64,000 nt of DNA from Actinomadura sp. WMMA1423 (lineage in GTDB: Bacteria; Actinomycetota; Actinomycetes; Streptosporangiales; Streptosporangiaceae). This document shows, in pieces, positions 50,613 to 59,228 of the stretch. Below the pieces are notes generated by a model. It did not search any database, was not told where the DNA came from, and saw only the letters and a list, made by a program, of their open reading frames with translations. The stretch covers positions 9,114,001 to 9,178,000 of the forward strand of contig NZ_CP041244.1 in assembly GCF_006547145.1 (NCBI RefSeq). The letters are read 5' to 3'. Position 1 is the first letter of the stretch, and the number at the start of each line of letters is the position of its first letter. The position numbers and the translations under genes were made by a program.

Positions 50613-51308
50613 TCAGCGCGCTCCTTGGACGGTGTAGTGCCGTTGCTCGACCCGCACCACGCGGTCGACGAAGATGCCGGGCGTGACGACCGCCTCCGGG
50701 TCGAGATCGCCGACCGGGACGACGTCGGTCACCTGCGCGATCGTGGTGGTCGCGGCCGTGGCCATCACGGGGCCGAAGTTCCGCGCGGTCCTGCGGTAGA
50801 CGAGATTGCCCATCGCGTCGGCGCGATGGGCGCCGATCAGGGCCACGTCGCCCTTGATCGGGTACTCCAGGACGTGGACGCGCCCGTCGATGGTCCGGGT
50901 CTCCTTGCCCTCGGCCAGCGGCGTGCCCACGCCGGTCGGGCAGAAGAAGGCGCCGATGCCCGCGCCGGCCGCGCGCATCCGCTCGGCGAGGTTGCCCTGC
51001 GGCACGACCTCCAGCTCGATCTTCCCGGCCCGGTAGAGCCCGTCGAAGACGTGGGAGTCGCTCTGCCGGGGAAAGGAGCAGACCACCTTCCGCACGCGCC
51101 CGGTCTTCAGCAGCGCGGCCAGCCCGACGTCCCCGTTCCCGGCGTTGTTGGACACGATGGTGAGGTCCTTCGCGCCCTGCCGGATCAGCCCGTCGATGAG
51201 GTCGAACGGCATTCCCGCGAAGCCGAAGCCGCCGACCAGGACGGTGCTGCCGTCCTCGATCCCCCGGACGGCCTCGTCGACGCTTTCGAGGATCTCCGCT
51301 CGGCTCAT
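50613..51308 (-). CDS. 3-oxoacid CoA-transferase subunit A
   Basis: A 231-aa alpha subunit with the CoA-binding glycine segment TVLVGGFGFAGMPFDLIDGL, LTIVSNNAGNGDVGLAAL and AFFCPTGVGTPLAEGKETR, as in PcaI/ScoA. It forms a complex with the B subunit. Its ATG overlaps the end of the thiolase gene (stop at 51305), so all three are translationally coupled. Confidence 0.93.
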   Translation of the reverse strand: MSRAEILESVDEAVRGIEDGSTVLVGGFGFAGMPFDLIDGLIRQGAKDLTIVSNNAGNGDVGLAALLKTGRVRKVVCSFPRQSDSHVFDGLYRAGKIELEVVPQGNLAERMRAAGAGIGAFFCPTGVGTPLAEGKETRTIDGRVHVLEYPIKGDVALIGAHRADAMGNLVYRRTARNFGPVMATAATTTIAQVTDVVPVGDLDPEAVVTPGIFVDRVVRVEQRHYTVQGAR

Positions 51309-52681
51309 GCCCCGGCCTCCCCGCCCCGCGGGCCCGTGCCCTGCGTGCCAGTGCTGTGCGTGCCAGTGCTGTGCGTGCCAGTGCTGTGCGTGCCAGTGCT
51401 GTGCGTGCCAGTGCTGTGCGTGCCAGTGCTGTGCGTGCCAGTGCTGTGCGTGCCAGTGCTGTGCGTGCCAGTGCTGTGCGTGCCAGTGCTGTGCGTGCCA
51501 GTGCTTTCCGTACTCGTGTTCTCCAGGACGACCGCGAGTCCCTGCCCGACGCCGATGCAGATCGCGGCGACGCCCCAGCGCTCGCGGCGCTCGCGGAGCA
51601 CCTTCGCGAGCGTGCCGAGGACGCGGGCGCCGCTGGCCCCGAGGGGGTGGCCGATCGCTATCGCGCCGCCCCTGGTGTTGACGATCTCCGGGTCGACGCC
51701 CCAGGCGTCGACGCAGACGAGCGACTGCACGGCGAACGCCTCGTTGAGCTCGACCGCGCCGACGCGGTCCCAGCCGATCCCGGCCCGCGCGAGGGCGCGC
51801 TCGGCCGCCTCGACCGGCGCGTACCCGAAGTCCTGGGGGTCGAGCGCGAACGCGCCGCGTCCGGCGATCCGGGCGACGGGGTCGAGGCCGATCCGGCCGG
51901 CGGCCGCGGCGGAGCCGAGCAGCAGGGCGCCGGCGCCGTCGCTCAGCGGCGAGGCGTTGCCCGCGGTGATGGTGCCCTCCGCGCGGAAGCTCGGCTTGAG
52001 CCCGGCCAGCTTCTCCAGCGAGGTGCCCGCGCGGATGCCCTCGTCGCGCTCCAGCCCCCCGGCGGGGACGACGAGGTCGTCGTAGAAGCCCTCGTCCCAG
52101 GCGGCCGCCGCCAGCCGGTGGGAGCGCAGGGCGAACGCGTCCTGGCGCTCCCGGCCGACGGCGTGCTTCTCCCCGAGCCGCTCGTTGGCCTCGCCCAGGG
52201 AGACGGTCCACTCCTCCGGCATGCGCGGGTTCACCAGCCGCCAGCCGAGCGTGGTGGAGACCGCGGCGAGGTCCCCGGGAGGAAAGCCCTTGGCCGGCTT
52301 GGGCAGCACCCACGGCGCCCGGGTCATCGACTCGACCCCGCCGGCCACGACCACGTCGGCGTCGCCCGTCTCGATCATCCGGGAGCCGGTCATCGCCGCG
52401 TCGAGGCCGGAGCCGCACAGCCGGTTCACCGTCGTGCCCGGCACGCTCGTCGGCAGCCCGGCCAGCAGCGCGGCCATCCTGCCGATGTTGCGGTTCTCCT
52501 CGCCGGCGCCGTTCGCGTTGCCCCAGACGACCTCGCCGATCGCGGCCGGGTCCAGCCGGGGCGCCCGGTCCAGCAGGGCGGTGATCACTCCCGCCGCGAG
52601 GTCGTCCGGCCGCACGCCCGCCAGGGCGCCGTTGAACCGTCCGAACGGGGTCCGGACGGCGGAGTACAGGAAGGAGCTCAT
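51305..52681 (-). CDS. Acetyl-CoA acyltransferase (PcaF-like thiolase) with STGTH repeat tail
   Basis: A 458-aa thiolase. Acyl-accepting Cys89 is in TVNRLCGSGLDAAMTG. The second active-site His is in GGAIAIGHPLGASGAR. The base Cys is in AAICIGVGQGLAVVLEN, the GVGQG form seen in beta-ketoadipyl-CoA thiolases. A normal thiolase would end within a few residues of VVLEN. Here the frame continues for about 65 residues, mostly STGTH units, encoded by ten perfect 15-bp repeats. With the CoA-transferase genes it should finish 3-oxoadipate-type degradation to succinyl-CoA and acetyl-CoA. LysR is divergent. Confidence 0.93.
   Translation of the reverse strand: MSSFLYSAVRTPFGRFNGALAGVRPDDLAAGVITALLDRAPRLDPAAIGEVVWGNANGAGEENRNIGRMAALLAGLPTSVPGTTVNRLCGSGLDAAMTGSRMIETGDADVVVAGGVESMTRAPWVLPKPAKGFPPGDLAAVSTTLGWRLVNPRMPEEWTVSLGEANERLGEKHAVGRERQDAFALRSHRLAAAAWDEGFYDDLVVPAGGLERDEGIRAGTSLEKLAGLKPSFRAEGTITAGNASPLSDGAGALLLGSAAAAGRIGLDPVARIAGRGAFALDPQDFGYAPVEAAERALARAGIGWDRVGAVELNEAFAVQSLVCVDAWGVDPEIVNTRGGAIAIGHPLGASGARVLGTLAKVLRERRERWGVAAICIGVGQGLAVVLENTSTESTGTHSTGTHSTGTHSTGTHSTGTHSTGTHSTGTHSTGTHSTGTHSTGTHSTGTQGTGPRGGEAGA
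51346..51510 (-). repeat. 15-bp minisatellite, ten perfect copies, at thiolase 3' end
   Basis: Ten identical TGCCAGTGCTGTGCG units (plus-strand reading) run from 51346 to 51495, followed by one degenerate unit (TGCCAGTGCTTTCCG, 51496-51510). They encode STGTH repeats. Perfect identity of all ten copies suggests recent expansion. Confidence 0.97.
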
Positions 52682-52705
52682 GGCGTCGAGGCTAGATGAC
52701 CTCCC

Positions 52706-52725
52706 TTGATACAGTGAAGTATCAA
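52706..52725. promoter_or_regulatory. TTGATAC-N6-GTATCAA palindrome, likely LysR site
   Basis: Perfect 7-bp arms with a 6-bp spacer in the 72-bp gap between the divergent thiolase and LysR genes. The T-N11-A-like symmetry and position fit the LysR recognition site for both promoters. Confidence 0.65.
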
Positions 52726-52753
52726 TATTCGCACCAATTGAGATGCCAGACAT

Positions 52754-53695
52754 ATGGATCTGCGCCACCTGCGGTACTTCGTCGCCGTCGCCGAGGAGCT
52801 CCACTTCGGACGCGCCGCCGAACGGCTCGCCATGGCCCAGCCGCCCCTGTCGCAGGCGATCCGCCGGTTGGAGGCCGACCTCGGCGTGGAACTGCTCCAT
52901 CGGACCACGCGCCGGGTCGAGCTCACCGACGCGGGCCGCGGCTACCTGGCGCGGGCCCGGAAGATCCTCGGCGAGGTGGCCGAGGCGGCGCACGAGGCCC
53001 GGCGGGTGGCGGCCGGGGCGGTCGGCCATCTCGCGATCGGCTGCGTGGGCTCGGCGACCTACAGCCTGCTGCCCGCGATCTCCCGCGGCCTCTTCGCGGA
53101 GCTGCCCGGGGTCGACTTCTCCTTCCGCGGCGAGATGCTGGTGCCCGACCAGGCGGCGGCCCTGCGGTCCGGCGCGATCGACGTGGCGCTGCTGCGGCCG
53201 CCGATCGGCGATCCGTCGCTCACGGTGCTGCCGCTGCGCCGGGACCGGCTGGTCGTCGCCGTCCCCGGCGACCACCCCCTGGCCGAGCTGCCGGAGCTGG
53301 GGGTCACGGACGTGTCGGGCGCCGACCTCATCGTGCATTCCGCCGACCGCCGCTCGGTGATGTACGACGTGGTGCTCGGTCTGTTCCGCGGCGCCGGGGT
53401 CGAGCCGCGGATCCGCCACGAGGTCGGCGAGACCTCCACCCTGGTGACCCTCGTCGCGGGCGGTCTCGGTCTGGCCGTCGTCCCGGAGCCCGTCACGGCC
53501 CTGGCCCTGGAAGGCGTCGTCTTCCGGCCCCTGGTCCGGCCCGCCATGAGCGTCGACCTCGCGATCGCGTACCGGACCGACCGCACGGAACAGCACCTGG
53601 CCCGAGCCGTCTCCGTCATCCAGCGGATCGTGCGGGAGGCGCGGGACGGTGCTCCCGGAGCGGAAGGCGACGATCGTCCCGTCCGCCGGCCCTGA
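52754..53695 (+). CDS. LysR-family transcriptional regulator
   Basis: A 313-aa LTTR: N-terminal winged helix (MDLRHLRYFVAVAEELHFGR, then MAQPPLSQAIRRLEADLGV) and a C-terminal type 2 periplasmic-binding-like co-inducer domain (HLAIGCVGSATYSLLPAIS, DRLVVAVPGDHPLAEL, VAGGLGLAVVPEPV). It is divergent from the thiolase/CoA-transferase operon over a palindrome, so it is the probable activator of that operon. The co-inducer may be a beta-ketoadipate-pathway intermediate, by analogy. Confidence 0.94.
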   Translation: MDLRHLRYFVAVAEELHFGRAAERLAMAQPPLSQAIRRLEADLGVELLHRTTRRVELTDAGRGYLARARKILGEVAEAAHEARRVAAGAVGHLAIGCVGSATYSLLPAISRGLFAELPGVDFSFRGEMLVPDQAAALRSGAIDVALLRPPIGDPSLTVLPLRRDRLVVAVPGDHPLAELPELGVTDVSGADLIVHSADRRSVMYDVVLGLFRGAGVEPRIRHEVGETSTLVTLVAGGLGLAVVPEPVTALALEGVVFRPLVRPAMSVDLAIAYRTDRTEQHLARAVSVIQRIVREARDGAPGAEGDDRPVRRP

Positions 53696-53711
53696 CGAGA
53701 GCTCCCGCGAA

Positions 53712-53742
53712 CGCCGGGCGGGCCCAGGGGACCCGCCCGGCG
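53712..53742. terminator. Bidirectional stem-loop terminator
   Basis: An 11-bp perfect stem (CGCCGGGCGGG / CCCGCCCGGCG) with a 9-base loop lies between the convergent LysR (stop 53695) and peptidase (stop 53758) genes. No U-tract is present, as often in actinomycetes. Confidence 0.75.
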
Positions 53743-53757
53743 TCACGGACGATCAGT

Positions 53758-55575
53758 TCACCGCGTGCCGAGCAGGACGGACGCCGGTACGCGCACCGCG
53801 ACCGGCGGCAGCTTCGAGCCGTTCCCGGCGGCGCTCACCTGGGTCGCCATCGCGCTCGCGTCCGCCGGCCCCCTGGTCTCGAGCACCGTTTCGGGGTTCT
53901 TCGCGAACGGCTGGACGTCGCCGACGCACACCTTGCCCGCGGGCGGCAGCGCCACGCGGACGAGGTAGCCCTCGACCGCCTTCGTCACGCAGTCCGAGGT
54001 GCCGTAGGCGGTGTGGCCCCAGCTGTCGCTGGACAGCAGGCGGCTGTTCGGCAGCATCTTGCTGGACGAGACCGCCTCCTTGTAGTTCGTGGCCGGGTCG
54101 TAGTAGTTCCCCACGAACAGGACGGGAGCGCTCGTCCGCCGGTTGAACGGACCGGTGTAGGCGTCCTCGTCGCGGACCGTCCAGGCGTCACCGGCGCACT
54201 GGACGCTGCCCCAGCCCCACGCGCGCCCGAAGTAGGGCGCCCGCCTGTCGGAGGCGGCCGTCAACGCGGGCCAGGCGCCGGCCTTCTTCGGATGCAGGCC
54301 GTCGGTGCAGGTGACACCGCTGAACGCGTCGAAGGAGTTGTCGTAGGGGAAGTCCTTGGCCGAGACCTTCTGCGCGGCCTCCTTCTGCCGCCTGACCTCG
54401 GCCCGGCGCTGCGCGATGCGGGCGGCGAGCGCCCTGCGCGCCTCGGCGGCCTGCGCCGCCGTCGAGGCGGGCGAGGTCGCCTTCCACAGGTCGGTGGCCA
54501 TGGCGTCGATGATCTCGTAGCCGCTCGGGTCGTACAGCATGCCGAGCGCGGCGCCGATGAAGTCGGCGTAGGTGACCTTGTCCCCGTCGACGTCGACCGG
54601 CCCGGCCTTCAGCCGCTTGGCGAGGACCTCGAAGTTCTTGACGGGATCGCCGTAGGCCGCGAACTCGCACTTCTTCTTGCCCGCCTTGCCGCAGCGGACG
54701 AGGATCTCCCGCAGCGCCTTGTAGGCGCCGTCGGCCGACCGCAGCCGGTCGTCCAGGATCCGGCCCGCGGTCTTGCGGGTGCCGACCCAGGAGACGGGGT
54801 CGATGACACCGTCCACGGCGACGGCGCGCACCCGGTCGGGGAACATGTTCGCGTAGTACTGGCCGATCGCGGTCCCGTAGCTGAAGCCGAGGTAGGACAG
54901 CTTCTCGTCGCCGACCGCGCGGCGCAGGACGTCCATGTCGCGCGCCGCCTCGGCGGAGGACATCGCGCCCGCCAGCTTCTTCCCGGTCGTGGAGCAGCCC
55001 TTGCCGAGCGCCTTCGCCGACTTGACGTAGGCCGCCTCCTGCTTCGCCCCGAGGGGGAACGCCACGTCCATCCCCGCCATGGCGAGCGTCTGGTCCCTGG
55101 TGGAGCGGAAGCAGGCGACGTTGGAGCTGAACCCGATGCCGCGCGGGTCGAAGCCGACGATGTCGAAGCGGTCGAGGACGTCCTCGCCGAGGAAGTCGGG
55201 AGCCTGGTAGGCGATGGCGGTGCCCTGGCCGCCGGGCCCGCCCGGGTTGAGGAAGAGGCTGCCGATCCGCTTCTCGGCGTTCCGCGCCCGCACCCTCAGG
55301 ACGGCGATCTCCGTGGTCGCGCCCTTCGGATCGTCGTAGTCCAGGGGGAGACGGACGGTCGCGCATTCGGCGTAGCCGTAGCACTTGTACCAGGCGGGCT
55401 TCGGGGCGGGCACGCGGTCGACGCGCTTCTTCTCGGCCGGGCTCGTCGTGTCGCCTGCCCGGGCGCCCGCCCGGACGTCGCCGGCGCCGGGCTCGGCCAG
55501 GGCGGCGGGGGCCAGGGCGGGCACGAGTGCCGCCCAGGCCGTGCCGACCACGAGCATCCTGTGTCTGAGGCGCAT
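53758..55575 (-). CDS. Secreted TAP-like alpha/beta hydrolase (tripeptidyl aminopeptidase type)
   Basis: A 605-aa secreted serine peptidase of the SlpD/SlpE/TAP family. The signal peptide (about 1-28: MRLRHRMLVVGTAWAALVPA...) ends near ALAEPG. Oxyanion region SLFLNPGGPGGQGTA, DPRGIGFSSN, nucleophile in YLGFSYGTAIGQYYA, acid in FVGNYYDPATNYKEA and His in SWGHTAYGTSDC. The C-terminal TAP domain (PF08386) is intact, with several Cys that could form disulfides. The start at 55575 follows AAGGGAAC. It probably trims tripeptides outside the cell. Convergent with LysR behind a hairpin terminator. Confidence 0.93.
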   Translation of the reverse strand: MRLRHRMLVVGTAWAALVPALAPAALAEPGAGDVRAGARAGDTTSPAEKKRVDRVPAPKPAWYKCYGYAECATVRLPLDYDDPKGATTEIAVLRVRARNAEKRIGSLFLNPGGPGGQGTAIAYQAPDFLGEDVLDRFDIVGFDPRGIGFSSNVACFRSTRDQTLAMAGMDVAFPLGAKQEAAYVKSAKALGKGCSTTGKKLAGAMSSAEAARDMDVLRRAVGDEKLSYLGFSYGTAIGQYYANMFPDRVRAVAVDGVIDPVSWVGTRKTAGRILDDRLRSADGAYKALREILVRCGKAGKKKCEFAAYGDPVKNFEVLAKRLKAGPVDVDGDKVTYADFIGAALGMLYDPSGYEIIDAMATDLWKATSPASTAAQAAEARRALAARIAQRRAEVRRQKEAAQKVSAKDFPYDNSFDAFSGVTCTDGLHPKKAGAWPALTAASDRRAPYFGRAWGWGSVQCAGDAWTVRDEDAYTGPFNRRTSAPVLFVGNYYDPATNYKEAVSSSKMLPNSRLLSSDSWGHTAYGTSDCVTKAVEGYLVRVALPPAGKVCVGDVQPFAKNPETVLETRGPADASAMATQVSAAGNGSKLPPVAVRVPASVLLGTR

Positions 55576-55898
55576 GCGGTTCCCTTCGTGGGGATCGATG
55601 CCTTCCCGCGCCGGGCGCGGATTGGTCCCCAGATTCTCGGGCGCGGCGCAGTCCACTGCGATCCACCGGCAGGCCGGAAAACCGTCCCTTGACATCACCC
55701 GGCAGGCCGATTGACGCATGCCCCCTACCGGCCGCGCCTGCGGGACTCGGGGGTTTCCCCCGATGCGATGGCCCGGTCCGGCCAGGGATGGAAGTGGTTT
55801 CCCTGATGTCACCTCGTGACTACTGAGCGCATTCTGCGGGGAGCCGAGTCTCGCCCCGTCCACAGGAGCGACGGCAGGAACACCGAGGGGGGACCTCG
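55576..55898. other. 323-bp intergenic region between divergent genes
   Basis: No credible gene. It holds a TTGACA at 55689-55694 without a convincing -10, and a 7-bp stem-loop TCGGGGG-TTT-CCCCCGA at 55747-55763. A purine-rich ribosome-binding run (GAGGGGGGA) sits just before the start at 55899. Promoters of the secreted peptidase (minus) and the coiled-coil protein operon (plus) must lie here. Confidence 0.6.
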
Positions 55899-58800
55899 AT
55901 GGCGAGTGAAGGCATATTCCGGTTCATCACCGTGCGCCCGGCGCGCAAGCAGGCGACCCTGGCCGGGATGCCGGTCATGGTCGAGACGTCAGAGCTGTAC
56001 CGGAGGCTGGCCGAGGCCGCGGCGGCGGGCGCCGACCGGGGGAGGCTCCGCGAGACGGCGGCCGGTCTTCACCCGCGGGACGAGACCGAGCGCACCGCCG
56101 AGCTGGACGTCGCTCCGCTGAGGGCCTGGTTCTACGCCAACGAGGAACGCTCACTGGGCGAGGCCGACCTGGACGGCTTCGTCTCGCGCGAGTACGAGCG
56201 CTCCCTGAACGAACTGGTCGAGGCCCCGGAGTTCGCCGCCGCGCGGGCCGGGTTGAGCGACCGGCTGCTCGCGGCGGCGCTCCTCGGCGATCCCGCGGGG
56301 ACGGCGGAGCGGGACCTCCTCGACGCCAAGCTCCTCGGCCTGGCCGCCTCGGCGCGGGCGGTCGGACATGAGCGGTCGCTCGGGGACGTCATGAGCCGCC
56401 CGGCGACGCTGCCGGGCTTCCTCGCGCACCTGCCCGGGGCTCCGGCGCCGGTGCCTGCTCCGCCCGCACCGGCCGAGCACGCACCGGAAGGCCATGGACC
56501 GGCGGAGCAGGACGACGAGGCACGCGTCTGGCTGGACGACCTGGCACGGGCGCACCGGGAACTGCTCAGGCTGGTCCACGACGGCACGCACCTGGACTTC
56601 CCGTCGGTGACGGCGGCGGCGGCTCCGGGCGAGGCACCCGACGTCTCGGAGGCGGCCGACGCCGAGCCGAGGCTCTCCGACGCCGCCGCGGCGGGGCTGA
56701 GCGAGCGGACGCGGGGCGTCCTCGACCGGCTCGGGCTGCCCGCGGGCGACCTGCGGCCGTTCCGGGCGATCCCCGTGCTGGAGGCCGAGATCCAGGACGC
56801 GACAGCGCGGGCCGCGGCCGACGCCGGCCCGTCCGGGACCCTCGCCTTCGACGGCGGCGAGATCGACCTGCACCGGTTCCACCGGGCCATGGGCGCCGGG
56901 ACCCGGGGGGTCGGCGGCGGTCCGCCGCCCGCGCCCCAGCACTCCGCCGCCGGCCTGGCCGACCTGCTGGTGGTGCGGCAGAAGATCAAGGCCTACGAGC
57001 TGGGGGAGTTCGCCCACATCGAGAACGTGATGTCGGGCGAGACCCGGGACCGCTCGACCCGCCGGCTCACCCAGGTGGAGGTGACCACGGAGGACGAGAC
57101 CGAGACAGAGACCGAGAAGGAGCGGGACCTGCAGTCCACCGAGCGGAGCGAACTGCAGACCGAGGCGGAGAAGCACGTCAAGAGCCAGCTCGACATCGAG
57201 GCGGGGCTCCAGGTCAGCGGCAGCTACGGTCCGGCCGCGTCGTTCTCCTCCAGCGTCAAGGCCGGCAGCTCGGCCTCCACCGAGGAGTCGCAGCGCAAGG
57301 CCTCCTCGTTCTCGCAGGAGGTCACCCAGCGCACGGCGGAGAAGGTGCGCGAGCGCGTCCGCAGCCTCGTCCGGCGGCGGACGCTGGAGGAGTTCGAGGA
57401 GACGAACCGGCACGCCTTCAGCAACAGCCTCCCCAAGCACGTCCGCGGCGTCTACCGCTGGCTGAACAAGGTCTACGACGCCCAGGTCTTCAACTACGGC
57501 CAGCGGTTCATGTTCGACTTCGTGGTGCCCGAGCCGGCGGCGTACTTCCTCTACGGGCTGGTGGAGAACCCGCCGCAGGACAGCGAACTGGTGAAGCCGC
57601 AGGCGCCGACGACGCCCGACGGGCAGCCGCTGCGGCCGTCGTACCTGACCCGCGCCAACTACACCGAGTACGTCGCCAGGTACCGCGTCGCCAACGCGCC
57701 GGCTCCGCCGCCGTCGATCCGCACCGCGACCTTCTTCGACAAGCAGGACGGCACCAACACGACCAACTTCGGCCGCGCCGGGAAGATCGAGATTCCGGAG
57801 GGGTACGCGGCCAAGACCGTGACGGTGCAGGCCACCCACCTGTTCGAGGCGGCCGGCCTGCACAACTTCCACATCGTGATCGGCGGCCAGCTCTACGTCT
57901 ACACCGACATCTTCGGCGCCAAGAGCGGGACCGCGTCCGGCGAGAAGGAGATCTCCATCTCGATCGTCGTGACGGCGCTGGCGTGGTCGGTCGGCGTGGA
58001 CGTGGGATGCGTCGTGACGCCGGAGGCGGAGGCCCGGTGGCAGCAGTCGGTCTACGACGCCGTCATCGCCGCCTACCAGCAGCAGCTCGCGGAGTACAAC
58101 GAGCGGGCCGCGCAGCGCGAGCTCCAGCGCAGCACCGACCGGCAGTTCGGCCGCAACCCGCTCGTCAACCGGCGGGTGGAGCGCGACGAGCTGAAGAAGT
58201 GGGTCGTGATGATGCTGGCCAAGAAGCCCGACCTCGACCTCGACTCCTTCAAGGCGCCGGTGGCCGGCGGCCCGTCCGAGCCGGTCCTGGACCTCGACAA
58301 GGCCAACGCCAACGGCAGGTTCATCCGGTTCCTGGAGAACGCGTTCGAGTGGCAGAACATGCTCTACGTCTGCTACCCGCACCTGTGGGGGCGGCGGGCC
58401 CGGTGGATCTCCGCGCTCAACATCACCGACCCGGACGCCGACTTCGCCGCCTTCCTGCGCGCCGGGGCCGCGCGGGTCCAGGTCCCGGTGCGGCCCGGCT
58501 TCGAGAGCGCGGTCGCCTACTTCGTCTACACGGGCAACATCTGGGACGGCAACGACGTGCCGCGGATCGACGACGACCTGTACGTGCCGATCATCGACGA
58601 GATCACTACCAACCTGGGCAAGCTCGACAACGGCGTGCCGTACCCGGCGAACTCCAAGCCCTGGGAAGTGATCATCCCGACCGACCTGGTCCTGGTCCAG
58701 GACGTCACGGACGTGCCGCCGCTGCGGGACGCCCTGAAGCCCGGTACCCCGATGACGCTGGCCGACGGACCGGGGAGCCCCCACAGCGCCGCGCACACCC

Positions 58801-59228
58801 CGACCGCGACCACTCCGTCTACGACCACCACGTCCACAACCACGCCGTCCACGACCACTCCGTCCACGACCACCTCGTCCTCGGGCACCACGCCCGCGAG
58901 CACCAGGTCCACGACCACCACCCCCACGACCACCACCCCCACGACCACCACGCCCGCGAGCACCAGGTCCACGACCACCACCCCCACGGGCACCACCCCC
59001 ACGGGCACCACCCCCACGGGCACCACCCCCACGACCACCACCCCCACGGGCACCACGCCCGCGAGCACCAGGCCCACGACAACTCCGTCTACGACCACCT
59101 CGTCCTCGGGTAGCACGCCCACGACCACCCCCTCGACGACCCCTTCCACGGGCACCTCGTCGACGGGCACCACTTCCGCGGCCGGCACTCCAGGGACGGG
59201 TCGCGACGCCGCGAGCGGTGGGCGATGA
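55899..59228 (+). CDS. Large coiled-coil protein with Thr-rich tail, coupled to PAD
   Basis: A 1109-aa protein of no family I recognise. No signal peptide or membrane helix. An Ala/Leu-rich helical N-terminal region (1-185) and a Pro/Ala linker (about 187-215) precede a second helical part. Residues about 380-510 are highly charged and repetitive: THRRL-like start, TEDETETETEKERDLQSTER, a Ser/Gly patch, then RTAEKVRERVRSLVRRRTLE. A compact region (about 620-970) has GKIEIPEGYAAKTVTVQ and HNFHIVIGGQLYVYTDIFG, likely a beta domain. Residues about 966-1109 are nearly pure Thr/Pro/Ser with Gly. The stop overlaps the PAD start (ATGA), so the two are made together. Confidence 0.8.
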   Translation: MASEGIFRFITVRPARKQATLAGMPVMVETSELYRRLAEAAAAGADRGRLRETAAGLHPRDETERTAELDVAPLRAWFYANEERSLGEADLDGFVSREYERSLNELVEAPEFAAARAGLSDRLLAAALLGDPAGTAERDLLDAKLLGLAASARAVGHERSLGDVMSRPATLPGFLAHLPGAPAPVPAPPAPAEHAPEGHGPAEQDDEARVWLDDLARAHRELLRLVHDGTHLDFPSVTAAAAPGEAPDVSEAADAEPRLSDAAAAGLSERTRGVLDRLGLPAGDLRPFRAIPVLEAEIQDATARAAADAGPSGTLAFDGGEIDLHRFHRAMGAGTRGVGGGPPPAPQHSAAGLADLLVVRQKIKAYELGEFAHIENVMSGETRDRSTRRLTQVEVTTEDETETETEKERDLQSTERSELQTEAEKHVKSQLDIEAGLQVSGSYGPAASFSSSVKAGSSASTEESQRKASSFSQEVTQRTAEKVRERVRSLVRRRTLEEFEETNRHAFSNSLPKHVRGVYRWLNKVYDAQVFNYGQRFMFDFVVPEPAAYFLYGLVENPPQDSELVKPQAPTTPDGQPLRPSYLTRANYTEYVARYRVANAPAPPPSIRTATFFDKQDGTNTTNFGRAGKIEIPEGYAAKTVTVQATHLFEAAGLHNFHIVIGGQLYVYTDIFGAKSGTASGEKEISISIVVTALAWSVGVDVGCVVTPEAEARWQQSVYDAVIAAYQQQLAEYNERAAQRELQRSTDRQFGRNPLVNRRVERDELKKWVVMMLAKKPDLDLDSFKAPVAGGPSEPVLDLDKANANGRFIRFLENAFEWQNMLYVCYPHLWGRRARWISALNITDPDADFAAFLRAGAARVQVPVRPGFESAVAYFVYTGNIWDGNDVPRIDDDLYVPIIDEITTNLGKLDNGVPYPANSKPWEVIIPTDLVLVQDVTDVPPLRDALKPGTPMTLADGPGSPHSAAHTPTATTPSTTTTSTTTPSTTTPSTTTSSSGTTPASTRSTTTTPTTTTPTTTTPASTRSTTTTPTGTTPTGTTPTGTTPTTTTPTGTTPASTRPTTTPSTTTSSSGSTPTTTPSTTPSTGTSSTGTTSAAGTPGTGRDAASGGR
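58797..59190 (+). repeat. Thr/Pro/Ser-rich degenerate coding repeat
   Basis: About 390 bp of imperfect short units built from ACCACC, CCCACG and GGCACC codons, encoding TTTTPT, TGTTPTGTTP and similar runs at the C-terminus of the 1109-aa protein. The repeat is a mucin-like or stalk-like low-complexity tail. Degenerate units suggest older expansion than the thiolase minisatellite. Confidence 0.85.

Noticed and set aside
51346..51510. CRISPR array
   Set aside because: The 15-bp units are directly contiguous with no spacers and lie inside a coding frame. No cas gene is present.
51145..51681. Cys-rich plus-strand frame (CQCCA units) across the minisatellite
   Set aside because: It is the complementary reading of the thiolase STGTH repeats. 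The thiolase frame has catalytic motifs up to the repeat and a coupled start, so the Cys-rich frame is a shadow.
58797..59190. Transmembrane or cell-wall anchor at the end of the Thr-rich tail
   Set aside because: The tail ends TGRDAASGGR with no hydrophobic segment or sorting motif, and the protein has no signal peptide. A surface-stalk role is not supported.
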